59,662 nucleotides of DNA from JBEIJQ01 sp040380145 (lineage in GTDB: Bacteria; Bacteroidota; Bacteroidia; Chitinophagales; Saprospiraceae). The stretch spans positions 1-59,662 of the forward strand of contig JBEIJQ010000001.1 in NCBI GenBank assembly GCA_040380145.1. Direction: 5' to 3'. The notes under the pieces were generated by a model. That model ran no database searches and had not been told where the DNA came from. It saw nothing but the letters and a program-made list of their open reading frames with translations. Shown one piece after another: positions 24,817 through 33,925 of the stretch; the first letter of the stretch is position 1; every line of letters begins with the position of its first letter. The translations under genes and the position numbers were made by a program.

Positions 24817-25857
24817 ATGGGCACAGCCAACACTTGGCGGTTCGGCCGCTGTTGTTTCCCCCACGCTTTCCCGTGGGTCGCCTTGTTATTGGGTGTCGCG
24901 CTGTCGGTTCCCTCGACGGTGTGGTCGCAGATCCAGGCCACCGACCAGCAGGGCCGCAAGATCCTGGTCTATCCGGACGGGACTTGGAAATTGGTGGACA
25001 GCACAGCCGCCACAGCGCCCCCGACCGCTCAACACGAACCGCCCGCCCGCCAGGCCAAACCCAAAGAAAAGCAGCCCGCCCAGCCGCGCGACAAAGACAA
25101 AACGCCGGCCAAGCGCGCCAAGGCCGATCTCGATGTGTTCGGCGAGGCCCTGCAATTGGACACGGCGGGGTTGGCCCAAAAGGAGCGCGACATCGTCGCC
25201 GAGGTCGCGCTCCCGTCTGCTTCCGACACTGCGGCGACGGCGATGACCGCCCCGACCGATCCCGCGCCCATCCTGATGGCTCCGCCGCCCGCGACCGCGG
25301 ACCGTTGGAAAACCCCGGTCGCCGCACAGGTCCTGCCGCACCCCGGCACTTCGCAGCCCTGCAGGCTCGTGCGCGATCAAGTGGACGAGTTCACCGGCAA
25401 GCGCCTGCGGACCGTCGCCGAATCCTATTTTTTCGGCCATCGGCGCAACGACGAAACGGAGGGTGGGGCCAAACCCTCCCCAAAGGACGACTACCTGTCG
25501 GTCTTTTCGGGACTGTCGCAAGAGGGCGAGAACTGTTTTCTGACCGTGACCTTTCTGCTGCACTCGCCCTATGGCCGCGCGGAATACGGATACATACCGG
25601 AGCGGGCCCCGTTCCAGCTGATGACCGTTTCCGGAGAGGTCGTCGCACTGACGGCCATGAGCGCAGACCGGGGCCGGGTGGTGGGGGATGAAACCCATTA
25701 CCGGGCACTTTTTTACTTGGATCCCAAGATCCGAAAGACCTTGCAGAGCGCGGAGGTGGACAAGGTCCGCTTCGGTTGGAGCGGGGGAAGCGAGACCTAC
25801 GAAGTGTACGATGTGGATTTCGTTTCCCGCCAGTTGAAATGTCTTTTTCCCAAGTAA
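24817..25857 (+). CDS. Exported hypothetical protein with Pro/Lys-rich linker
   Basis: A 346-residue protein with a signal peptide (VALLLGVALSVPSTVWSQ). The mature N-terminus reads DQQGRKILVYPDGTWKLV, a short motif common at the start of secreted Bacteroidota proteins. A low-complexity Pro/Lys/Ala segment runs to about residue 160. The C-terminal 180 residues form a globular part with no family I recognise (RLVRDQVDEFTGKRLRTV, then LHSPYGRAEYGYIP, then KVRFGWSGGSETYEVYDV). Divergent from the prolyl oligopeptidase gene. Function unknown; a periplasmic or surface location is likely. Confidence 0.75.
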   Translation: MGTANTWRFGRCCFPHAFPWVALLLGVALSVPSTVWSQIQATDQQGRKILVYPDGTWKLVDSTAATAPPTAQHEPPARQAKPKEKQPAQPRDKDKTPAKRAKADLDVFGEALQLDTAGLAQKERDIVAEVALPSASDTAATAMTAPTDPAPILMAPPPATADRWKTPVAAQVLPHPGTSQPCRLVRDQVDEFTGKRLRTVAESYFFGHRRNDETEGGAKPSPKDDYLSVFSGLSQEGENCFLTVTFLLHSPYGRAEYGYIPERAPFQLMTVSGEVVALTAMSADRGRVVGDETHYRALFYLDPKIRKTLQSAEVDKVRFGWSGGSETYEVYDVDFVSRQLKCLFPK

Positions 25858-25879
25858 AAACAGTCAGAAAAAAGGGCGG

Positions 25880-27021
25880 CTATCTGAACCGATAGAGGTC
25901 CGACAGTCCGGAACCGCTGGTCAACAGTATGGCCATCAATTCGGGAAACCGATCGGGCGTGCAGGCAAACGACGGGATATCCAGATCGCCCAGTTTTTGT
26001 GCCAAGTGCTGGTCGAAAGAGGGCGCGCCCTCGTCGGAAAGGGCCAGCAGCACGACCATGCGCACACCGGAGCGCTTCAGTTCGGCGCATTTTTTCAACA
26101 TCTGGGCAGCATTTCCTCCCTCGTACAGGTCGCTGATCAGCACCAAAACCGTCTCTGCGGGCCGGGCGATCAGTTTTTCGCAGTACTTGAGCGCGTTGTG
26201 GATGTCGGTGCCGCCGCCCAGTTGGGCGGCAAACAGCAGTTCGACGGGGTCTTCCAGGTCCTTGGTCAGGTCCACGGCCGCGGTGTCGAAAACGACCATT
26301 TTGGTGGTGATCGAACGGATGCTGGCCAGCACCGCTCCGTACACGCCGGCATATACCACCGAAGCGGCCATCGAGCCGCTCTGGTCCACGCACAGGATGA
26401 TGTCCCGCAGGCTTTTTCCCTTGCGGCCGAATCCTTCGAGATCTTGGGGGATGATGGTCTTGAACTCGCTCTGGTAATGCTTCAGGTTGCGCCGGACGGT
26501 GCGTTGCCAGTCGATCTCGTGGATCCTCGGGCGGCGGTTGCGCACTTGGCGGCTCATCGCGCCGGCGATGGCTTCGCGCAGGGGCGCCGACAATTTTTTT
26601 CCAGGTCTTCTACCACTTTGCGGACGACCGTTCGGGCCGTGTCGCGGGTTTTTTCGGGCATGGCCCGTTTGAGCGAGATCAGGGTGCCGACCAAGTGCAC
26701 ATCGGCTTCGATGGTGCTCAGCACCTCGGGTTCGAACAGCAGCCGGTCCAGTTCGTATTTTTCGATGGCGTCCTTGATCATGATCTGCACCACCGATGTA
26801 GGGAAATACTGCCGGATGTCGCCCAGCCAGCGGTTCAGGCGGGGCGCCGAACTGCCCAACCCGCCTTTCCGGTCGTTTTCCGAATTGCGTCCTCCTTTTT
26901 CGGAAGAAAGGTCGCCGTACAGGTCTTCGAGCGCTTTGTCCATTTCCCCTTCGATGCCCGACAGGGGCACGCTCTGTTCGGGATCCGACGGGGCTCCGAG
27001 TATCAATCTCCAGCGTTCCAT
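25880..27021 (-). pseudogene. VWA-domain protein split by a frameshift at an A7 run
   Basis: The two parts read as one ~380-residue VWA protein of a family often found beside MoxR-type ATPases. Part 1 (27021 to about 26600) has MERWRLILG, LNRWLGDIRQYFPTSVVQIM and TVVRKVVEDLEK. Part 2 (to 25880) has LREAIAGAMSRQVRNRRPR, the MIDAS motif DQSGSMAAS, GGGTDIHNAL and ISDLYEGGNA. The frames meet at seven A residues (26594-26600). Eight would give EDLEKKLSAPLREA, which is what the family shows. The gene is therefore broken, a base was lost in sequencing, or transcriptional slippage repairs it. Confidence 0.8.
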
Positions 27022-27060
27022 TTGTTGTAGTTGGTTTTTGTGGGGGGCAAAAAAGCGATT

Positions 27061-27755
27061 TTACGCTTTGCGGTGTTTGTTGAGGGCCTCCACCAACAAA
27101 TGTACTCGGGTGTTGGGATTTTGTTTGACAAAGTCACGATCCTCTCCGAAGTTTTCGTCGTAGTGTTCGTTCAGTTTTTTGGCATGTTTTATCGCCTTGT
27201 TCTCGTCGCAATACTCGCGCAGGACCGAGTACATGTCGGGATGGTTTTTCTCATATGTAAATTCGGGTTTTTGGACACTTTTTTTACATGCTTTTCAATC
27301 AGTTCTTTGTATTCATCTCTCGAGTGGCCGCTGGTGAAATAAGCAAAATGAAGCAGGTACCAAATTTCGAAAGCCTCATTTGACCACGCACAATCGATCT
27401 TGTTTTGAGCGCCCATTTGAATGGCCGAATTGAAATCTTTGTCAAAACTGTCCTTGTCGAAAACCGCCCAGACCTGGTCATACTCTCGATTATTTTCTTT
27501 TTCCCGAACAGCTCGCAACCTAATGGTTTCGCCCACCAAAGAACGGGTGTTCATGCCTACGCCTTTGATTTCGACATCCACGAGACCGACCGGCAAGGAT
27601 TTTTTGATGGAGTCAAAATAATTGGGCTCGGTTCTTTCCCCTTCGCAAACGATCAAAAAATACTCCCGCAAAATCCGGTTGCCCGGTTCGCGTTTTTTTT
27701 CCTTGCGTTCGAATTGTATGCGTTTGGAAAGATCTAATTTCGTGATCCGTGCCAT
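27061..27755 (-). pseudogene. RloB-like protein, frameshifted at an A7 run
   Basis: Residues 1-160 (MARITKLDLSKRI, EYFLIVCEGERTEPNYFDSI, VWAVFDKDSF, WSNEAFEIWYLLHF) match RloB (PF13707). After IEKHVKK the frame turns into nonsense and ends at 27189. An A7 run (27279-27285) lies at that spot. With eight A residues the reading continues as KHVKKSVQKPEFTYEKNHPD and later VLREYCDEN and VHLLVEALNKHRKA, ending at 27061, exactly as expected for RloB. The conserved acidic residues (CEGERTE, DKD) recall TOPRIM-like nucleases. Its ATG overlaps the RloA stop (TAATG), so the two are coupled. Confidence 0.85.
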
Positions 27756-28963
27756 TATGAAAGCAGTTTTTTGAAATCGCCGAAAAAAGGAATGGCCCCA
27801 TAGCGGCCTTCCAAATAGTGTTGCTCGTTTATTTTCTCTTCGCCCCCGAACTCCAACAGCGAATACAAATCGGACGAGCCGTTGTGGTCTTTTTCCACAA
27901 AATAAATTTGATCTTTTCTCAAACTGCAGTAGCTCAACAAGTTGGTATCATGCGTCGCAAATATCAATTGAGCGCCCGATGGGTTGATTTCACGGGAATG
28001 AAACAACTCGACGATCCTCTTGGTCAACAAGGGGTGCAACTTGGCGTCCAGCTCGTCTATTACCGACACGCCACCGTTTTGAAGGGCTGTGAACAGGCTA
28101 CCGGCGATGTCTATGATTTTGTTGGTACCGGAACTTTCGTTGCGGGTTGCGTCCAAAGGCACTTTTTCGATCGCATGGCCGTTCTCGTCGTACCTTTCAT
28201 GGAATGTGGTCCTTTTGATAAAGCTGCGGTTGGTATCTTTCCAGACTGTCTTTTCCATTTCCAAATTATTGAACCCCAGGTTCAGGTCGGCGAAAAAATT
28301 GTTCAGCGCTTCGTTCAGGCTTTTATTCCCCAAGATTTCTAGGGTGGTATATTCGTGCATTTTGGTATGAATGCCGGAAATGATCTGCAAATGGCTGAAC
28401 CATTTCATGATTTCTTTGGAGACAGGGCCGTTGAAACTGTCCGCCACGCTCAAAAACAAGGTATTGTCCCTGGTTTTCTCTTCCAATCCTCGGCCCTCTC
28501 TAAAGTCATCGTCTATGACATCGATGCCCTCTTTAATACGGACGAAGAGAGGCTTTTCTTTGCTCTTGTCAGTTTTGGAAAAGAGCCATTCCGCTTGAAC
28601 GGCGCTCCGATCGGCTTCAAATCCGTAGCGGTAACGGGTTGTTCCGCCCAAGACAAACACCACTTCGTAAAAAGTGGGTTCGAGGGTGCCTTTTTCGTTG
28701 AACAAAAAGGGTTCGTACTTGAGGGGGCGGGTAGAGTTTTGGGCTATGTTATTCAGCACGATGTATCTCATGATTTCCAGCCCCAGGAGCAGGTTCGATT
28801 TGCCGGAAGAATTGGCCCCATAGATGGCCGCCGTCGCCAAGCATTTGTAGGAGCCCTTCTTGAAGGTGTTGACGGAGTTGCCTTTGGTCGAAGCCGGGAC
28901 CATGCTGAGTGTTTTCCGCGCATAAAACGAACGAAAATTCCCGAGGGTAAATTCTAAGATCAT
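27755..28963 (-). CDS. RloA-like AAA15 ATPase
   Basis: A 402-residue ABC/SMC-related ATPase of the AAA15/AAA_21 group. Walker A is YGANSSGKSNLLLGLE, near residue 50. The signature-like segment ATRNESSGTNKIIDI, Walker B SVIDELDAKLHP and the H-loop FATHDTNLL follow in order. This class pairs with small effectors in anti-phage systems (for example AAA15 plus DUF4435 in PARIS); RloA/RloB were first named as restriction-linked ORFs in Campylobacter type I loci. Here it is coupled to RloB and lies in a low-GC stretch, which suggests acquisition by transfer. Confidence 0.88.
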   Translation of the reverse strand: MILEFTLGNFRSFYARKTLSMVPASTKGNSVNTFKKGSYKCLATAAIYGANSSGKSNLLLGLEIMRYIVLNNIAQNSTRPLKYEPFLFNEKGTLEPTFYEVVFVLGGTTRYRYGFEADRSAVQAEWLFSKTDKSKEKPLFVRIKEGIDVIDDDFREGRGLEEKTRDNTLFLSVADSFNGPVSKEIMKWFSHLQIISGIHTKMHEYTTLEILGNKSLNEALNNFFADLNLGFNNLEMEKTVWKDTNRSFIKRTTFHERYDENGHAIEKVPLDATRNESSGTNKIIDIAGSLFTALQNGGVSVIDELDAKLHPLLTKRIVELFHSREINPSGAQLIFATHDTNLLSYCSLRKDQIYFVEKDHNGSSDLYSLLEFGGEEKINEQHYLEGRYGAIPFFGDFKKLLS

Positions 28964-28983
28964 ATCAGGAAAAAAAATTTTCT

Positions 28984-28991
28984 CAAAAATA
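28984..28991 (-). promoter_or_regulatory. -7 box of the RloAB pair
   Basis: TATTTTTG on the minus strand, 21 bases before the RloA ATG; no clear -33 partner. Confidence 0.45.
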
Positions 28992-29068
28992 TACTTTTTC
29001 GGTCATCGAAAAGGGCTTCGTAATAGAGCTGTGCGCCCAACATGCCGAATGGACAAGGGCTTTTTTCC

Positions 29069-29101
29069 AAAAAAGAAGCCCAACGAAAGGCGTTGGGCTT
29101 C
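29069..29101 (-). terminator. Intrinsic terminator of the T9SS cargo gene
   Basis: An 11-bp stem (GAAGCCCAACG / CGTTGGGCTTC), 5-nt loop and a leftward T6 run. It lies 28 bases after the stop of the 1243-residue gene and insulates the RloAB pair. Confidence 0.9.
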
Positions 29102-29128
29102 TTTGAGAAAGGATCGGGCTGGAGGGGT

Positions 29129-32100
29129 TCACCGGATCAGCGTCACATCGCCCGTCACGGTGCGCGTTTCGGCGTCGTCGGGCAGGCGGATGCGGAGCAC
29201 ATAGATATAAACATCGCGGGGCATGGGTTCGCCGTTGCGGGTTCCGTCCCAGCCGCTGAGGGGGTCGTCGAACACGAGGTTGCCCCAGCGGTCGTACACC
29301 TTGAAGGTTTCGATGGTGGCGTTGCCCGACACCAAGGGACGGAAAACGGGATTGAGGGGGTCGCCGTTGGGGGTGAAGGCGTTCGGCAGCGCAAAGGCCG
29401 AGGGCACCACCACCACGCTCACTTCGTCTGAGTTGGTACAGGCGATGTTGGCCGCGGTGACGGTGAACACATACTGTCCGGGCTGTCCGAAATTGCCGGT
29501 CACGGAGTTGCCCGTGGCGGTGTTCAGGTTGGCGGCGGGAGACCAAGTGTAGGTCACGCCGGCTTCGTTGGCCCCGGCGTTCAGTTCGACGGGCACGCCG
29601 CCGAAGACGGTGTCGGACACCTGTCCGGGAGCGCCGGCCCAAGCGTCGAGCACCGGGATGGGCACTTCGGTCACGGTGGCCGCAGCGGTGGCCGTACAGG
29701 CCGAAGCGTCGGTCACGGTCACGGTATAGCTGCCGGGCGCCAGATCCACGAGGTCTTCGGCCGTCGAGCCGTTCGACCAAAGGAAGGCGACGGCGCCGGC
29801 GTTGCCGGCAAAATCCAGGGCGAGATCGCCGGAATCACTGCCCGCGCATCCGATACCGGACTGCACCGCCGAGGCGGTCAGTGCGCAAGTGGCCGTGCAG
29901 GACAGCGAAACCGCCGCTCCCGTGCACTGAGCGCCCACCGGACGCACCTGCAAGGTGACGGTCTGTGTGGGGGTAAGTCCGTTGGCGGTGTAGGTGAGCA
30001 CATTGCCCAGGTTTGTCCAAGTGGCGCCGCCGTCCAGACTGATCTCGTAGGAAATCGCGCCGGCCACGGCCACCCAATCGAAGGTCACGCTGCTACCGGA
30101 AGCGGTACCGCACGAAAGCGTGGTGGCAGGTATGGTACAGTTTTCGGAGGTGCAGCTCAGCGTCGCCGACGGCCCCGGGCACTCGCCGAACGCACGGACT
30201 TGAATGGTGAAGGTCTGTCCGGGCGCGAGGTTGTTGACGACATATGCCAGCACATTGCCCACATTGATCCAAGTGGCGCCGCCGTTGAGGCTCACCTCGT
30301 AATAAACGGCTCCGGCGATCGGGGCCCATTCAAAGGTGACCGAACTCGTGGTGGGGGTACCGCAGCTGAGCACGGGCGCGGGCAGGCTCAGCACCGCCAC
30401 GGGGAGGGTGTCGCGGAACACGCAGTTGTTCCAGGTGGCCTGCACGACATAATCCAAGGTGGCCTGCGGGCTGCCCACGGGAGCTGGCGAGGCGGCGTTG
30501 TTCAAGGTATTGGCGGGGGTCCAGGTATATACGGCGTTGGCGAAGGGGTTGCCGAGGTCCGGGGCGAAGCGCCACGCCTCGTTGTTGGCCGACCAAGTGG
30601 CGGCGTTGCGGCCCGGAGCGGCATAACCGGCCGTGCCCGTGGCATTCTCGATGCCGATCGTCCCCGGCGAAATGTTGTTGACGCTGGTCACATGCACCTC
30701 GGCGATGTTGGTGGATTCGTATAGGACGATCTGCGAGGTGACGGTCTGACCGGCTCCGCCGAAAATAGGCACACTGTTCCAATTGACCACCAAACGGCGG
30801 TTGGGCGCCGCGCCGGTGGTGAAATAGCCGATCGTGCCGCCTCCGCCGGGATTGAGATCGTCCCAGGCCGCTGCGATCAGGTTGTTGGAAGGGAAGAAGT
30901 CGGGGAGGTTTTGTCCGGCGCAGCAACCGGCTCCGGCCAAGGGGTCAAAACTGATGAAGCCGTTGGACGAGATGTGGAACTGGCTGTAGTTGTTGCAGAA
31001 AAAATTGAAATTGAAACCAATAGGCAACGCACCCGTCAACTGGTCGTCGGTCAAGGTCACATTGGTCTGGCTGCCGGCCACGGGCGCGAAAGCGGTGGAG
31101 GTGACCACGTATTCGTCGCAAACGGGGGCGGGCGGCGCGATGGGGCTGAAAACATCGGCGTTCAGCTGCACGGTCTGGCCCAGACAAAGCGTGTCGGTGG
31201 ATTGGGCCGTGGCCAAGAAAATCGAATCGCAGGTCAGACAGAGCAGGTTGCCCGGAGCCAATACCGTGATGGTGAAGGAAGTGTCGTGCACGCAACCGAA
31301 ATCGTCGGTCACCTGATAAGTGTAGGTGTGCAGGCCCGGCGTGGCCGGACTGACCGTCAGCACATCGCCGTTGTTGGCCACGATGCCGGGCGCGTTCAGC
31401 CACAGCGAATCCACGATGACGGTGCTGAAACTGTCCTGATAGATCGGGTCCAGATAGTTGGGGTTGAAGGTGAGGCCCCAGTTGAAAATGAAACCGTTGT
31501 CGATGCCGAGGTTGTCGGTGATGGTGATGGTCCAAATGCCGTTGACCGGACAGCCGACCAGACCGGCAAAACTTTGCTCGGGCGCATAATCGCCCGCTGG
31601 CAGGTACGCTTGGTTGTTGTAAACATTCCCGGACACATCGGTGAACGTCTGGAAAAAAGTGTTGGCGTTGTCGCCCCAAGTGCCGGCGGGCGCGTTTTCC
31701 TCCCAGCAGTAATTGTAGCCGACGCCCACTACCTGTGGATTGGGGTTGTCGTCGAAGTCGTTGGGCTCGCCCAAAAAGGTGCCGCCGCCGCCGCTGGGAT
31801 AGTTCAAGAGATCAATGGTCTGGCCCGTCGGACAGGTGATGGTGATGTCGAGGTCGCCCATGAAGGAGTGTTCCATCGTCACGCAGATGCTCTGCAGGTC
31901 GGACGGGGTGGCCACAGTGGCGAATCCGGAATATCCTTGGACGGGAATACTGGTGGTGTAGGGGATGCCCACGTTGTCGGGAAGAGGCAACTGCTCCGAA
32001 AAAAAGGAGGGCGGGCTGAAATCCACCATGGGGGTCACGGCGTCGCCGACAAGGGTGGCGGTGTCGCCGAGGCAGATGGTGTCCTGAATGGAAGAGCGGA

Positions 32101-32860
32101 AATACTGCGGGTCGGGTGCCACGCGGATCTTTTGACTGGGGAAGGTAGTGTTCTGGCAGCCGTTCACATCGGTCACCTCCAACAGGATCACATATCCGCC
32201 GGGATCGCTGTAGGTCACTCCGGAAAATTGCCCGGAGTCCTGCACGCCGTTGCCGAAGGTCCAAGCAAAAATCGAGGTGGCGTCGTCCTGCTGATAGAAA
32301 GTGCCGTTCTGCGGGTAAAGGCCCTGCGCGGCCACTTGTACATTCTCGTCCGGGCAAATGTCCACATACGCGGGCAAAGGAGGGGTGAACACATCGGGGC
32401 CCGTCAAAACGCCCACGATTTCGGGGTTCACCACTTGGCAGGGAGTCACGCAGGTGATGATGGCCGCCCAGCCCGGGCCCGAACCGGAAGAGGTGAAGGT
32501 CAGGGTGATGCAGCCGCTGTTGTTGGCTCCGCTCGCGCCGACATTGGTCAGCGTCAGGCCGTTGTCGAAGCAGCCGTACTGGTTGGCGGCCAAGTTGGGG
32601 CCGTCATAGACGCACAGAGATCCGTTGGGCAGATTGAACTGGGTGAATTCCAGGCGGATACCGGCTCCCGGCGTGGAGGGACAGATCGTGATGGTATAGG
32701 TCTCGCCCGCCTGGTAGTTGCCGTTGGGGCCGCCGCTGTCGTACAGCGTGCCCGAACAGGTGGTCAGCGTTCCGTTGTTGAACTGGTCGATGGTATATGT
32801 CTGGGCTTGGGACAGAACGGTCACCAGCAGGAAAAGGCTTGTAAGGGCTATGTGTTTCAT
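29129..32860 (-). CDS. Large secreted multidomain protein with T9SS type B sorting domain
   Basis: A 1243-residue surface protein. The order is: signal peptide (KHIALTSLFLLVTVLSQAQ); a CUB-like domain (about 20-140, CSGTLYDSGGPNGNY); a PKD-like domain with WTFGNGVQDSG; a proprotein-convertase P-like domain (about 300-475, MEHSFMGDLDITITCPTG and GIWTITITDNLGIDNG); another beta domain; two fibronectin-III-like repeats (EWAPIAGAVYYEVSLNGGA and DWVAVAGAISYEISLDGGA); a SprB-type repeat (GSYTVTVTDASACTATA); and a C-terminal gliding-motility-type domain (FTPNGDPLNPVF, KVYDRWGNLVF, GWDG). That tail is the type B signal for T9SS export. Adhesion or substrate binding is likely. Confidence 0.93.
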   Translation of the reverse strand: MKHIALTSLFLLVTVLSQAQTYTIDQFNNGTLTTCSGTLYDSGGPNGNYQAGETYTITICPSTPGAGIRLEFTQFNLPNGSLCVYDGPNLAANQYGCFDNGLTLTNVGASGANNSGCITLTFTSSGSGPGWAAIITCVTPCQVVNPEIVGVLTGPDVFTPPLPAYVDICPDENVQVAAQGLYPQNGTFYQQDDATSIFAWTFGNGVQDSGQFSGVTYSDPGGYVILLEVTDVNGCQNTTFPSQKIRVAPDPQYFRSSIQDTICLGDTATLVGDAVTPMVDFSPPSFFSEQLPLPDNVGIPYTTSIPVQGYSGFATVATPSDLQSICVTMEHSFMGDLDITITCPTGQTIDLLNYPSGGGGTFLGEPNDFDDNPNPQVVGVGYNYCWEENAPAGTWGDNANTFFQTFTDVSGNVYNNQAYLPAGDYAPEQSFAGLVGCPVNGIWTITITDNLGIDNGFIFNWGLTFNPNYLDPIYQDSFSTVIVDSLWLNAPGIVANNGDVLTVSPATPGLHTYTYQVTDDFGCVHDTSFTITVLAPGNLLCLTCDSIFLATAQSTDTLCLGQTVQLNADVFSPIAPPAPVCDEYVVTSTAFAPVAGSQTNVTLTDDQLTGALPIGFNFNFFCNNYSQFHISSNGFISFDPLAGAGCCAGQNLPDFFPSNNLIAAAWDDLNPGGGGTIGYFTTGAAPNRRLVVNWNSVPIFGGAGQTVTSQIVLYESTNIAEVHVTSVNNISPGTIGIENATGTAGYAAPGRNAATWSANNEAWRFAPDLGNPFANAVYTWTPANTLNNAASPAPVGSPQATLDYVVQATWNNCVFRDTLPVAVLSLPAPVLSCGTPTTSSVTFEWAPIAGAVYYEVSLNGGATWINVGNVLAYVVNNLAPGQTFTIQVRAFGECPGPSATLSCTSENCTIPATTLSCGTASGSSVTFDWVAVAGAISYEISLDGGATWTNLGNVLTYTANGLTPTQTVTLQVRPVGAQCTGAAVSLSCTATCALTASAVQSGIGCAGSDSGDLALDFAGNAGAVAFLWSNGSTAEDLVDLAPGSYTVTVTDASACTATAAATVTEVPIPVLDAWAGAPGQVSDTVFGGVPVELNAGANEAGVTYTWSPAANLNTATGNSVTGNFGQPGQYVFTVTAANIACTNSDEVSVVVVPSAFALPNAFTPNGDPLNPVFRPLVSGNATIETFKVYDRWGNLVFDDPLSGWDGTRNGEPMPRDVYIYVLRIRLPDDAETRTVTGDVTLIR

Positions 32861-32912
32861 ATTATTTTTCTAAAAAAAAAAGGGAAAAAAGGGGAAAAGT
32901 GCTCAACGGGGA

Positions 32913-33335
32913 TCAGAATCCGCGTTTGCGCCTTTCGGCATCGAACATGCGGGCGAAGGTTTTCTCTGCGCGCAGCACCAAGACCTTGTCGGTGCCCTCC
33001 AAACGGTAGTAGGTGGGGCGGTCAAAGACACGCTTCAGCGCCAGTTCGCGCTGGGCCACGAAGATGTTGAGATGTTCGGGATCTTCGATGTGCACAACGG
33101 GGAATTGCAACGCGCCGGCTTCTTTGCCCGCCGGAATGTCGACGATGAACCAGCCGTTGTCGAGATAATAATTGTACCGGTGGAGCTGCAAAGGGCTTTC
33201 GGTACGGAGCTTTTCCAGATGATCGGCATCAAAAACCGCCAACAGACGGTCGTCGGGAACCGGGGCATTGGTCTGTGCGCGCAGACCGGGAGAAATTGCC
33301 AAGAGGGTAACAAAGAGTACCAGGATTCGTTTCAT
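32913..33335 (-). CDS. Small exported hypothetical protein
   Basis: A 140-residue protein with a signal peptide (MKRILVLFVTLLAISPGLRAQ). The mature part (PDDRLLAVFDADHLEKL, LHRYNYYLDNGWFIVDIP, LKRVFDRPTYYRLEGTDKVL) matches no family I can name, but the look is common in Bacteroidota. It lies 52 bases upstream of the large T9SS cargo gene on the same strand and probably shares its message, so the two may work together at the cell surface. It has its own well-spaced promoter. Confidence 0.75.
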   Translation of the reverse strand: MKRILVLFVTLLAISPGLRAQTNAPVPDDRLLAVFDADHLEKLRTESPLQLHRYNYYLDNGWFIVDIPAGKEAGALQFPVVHIEDPEHLNIFVAQRELALKRVFDRPTYYRLEGTDKVLVLRAEKTFARMFDAERRKRGF

Positions 33336-33374
33336 AGGAAAATTTAGTTGGCCTTTTGTAGGGTAAAGTTGCCG

Positions 33375-33406
33375 TAAATGTAAGAATTTTGGCCAAATCC
33401 CCAAAA
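33375..33406 (-). promoter_or_regulatory. Promoter of the T9SS cargo operon
   Basis: On the minus strand TTTTG (33402-33406), 19 nt, then TACATTTA (33375-33382), one mismatch from TAnnTTTG. The -7 box is 39 bases before the ATG at 33335. Confidence 0.5.
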
Positions 33407-33419
33407 CAGTTCCCGTAGT

Positions 33420-33914
33420 ATGCGCCTTTTGCCCTTGTTTGTCTTTTGTTCGACCGCTTTCTCCGCCCACGGACAAACCGAACCGCCGCCGCCCCATGTA
33501 CGGACCTTGGACATCCTCCAGCTCGAGGAGGCCTTCCGCAGCGGGGGCGATACCCTGACGGTGTACAATTTCTGGGCGACCTGGTGCCGGCCCTGCGTGG
33601 CCGAGCTGCCCGCCTTCGAACGCCTGCGCGAAGAATACGCCGACAAGCCTTTTCGACTGGTGCTGGTGAGCTTGGATTTTCCGAGCGAAAAAGAAAAGAC
33701 GCTGATTCCTTTTTTGCAAAAAAAAGGAATCGGATCCACTGTTTGGCAGTTGGAAGGAAAGCCCACCGAATTCATCGACCGTATCAGCCGCTCTTGGGGC
33801 GGCAGCATCCCTGCCTCGCTTTTCGTGCGTCCCTCCCGGAAAAAATACGTGTTCAAAGAACAGGCCTTCGAATACGAGGAGCTGCGGACGCTGGTGGATG
33901 AACTGATGAAATAG
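33420..33914 (+). CDS. TlpA-like exported thioredoxin
   Basis: A 164-residue thiol-disulfide oxidoreductase of the TlpA/ResA class. It has a signal peptide (MRLLPLFVFCSTAFSAHGQ), the redox motif NFWATWCRPCVAELPAF, the VSLDFPSEK segment and a SIPASLFV segment equivalent to the cis-Pro loop. It is expected to reduce periplasmic disulfides. The coding region contains a T6-GC-A8 hairpin (33710-33725) encoding PFLQKKG. It faces convergently onto the S9 peptidase gene, 11 bases apart. Confidence 0.92.
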   Translation: MRLLPLFVFCSTAFSAHGQTEPPPPHVRTLDILQLEEAFRSGGDTLTVYNFWATWCRPCVAELPAFERLREEYADKPFRLVLVSLDFPSEKEKTLIPFLQKKGIGSTVWQLEGKPTEFIDRISRSWGGSIPASLFVRPSRKKYVFKEQAFEYEELRTLVDELMK

Positions 33915-33925
33915 GCCTTTCGGGC

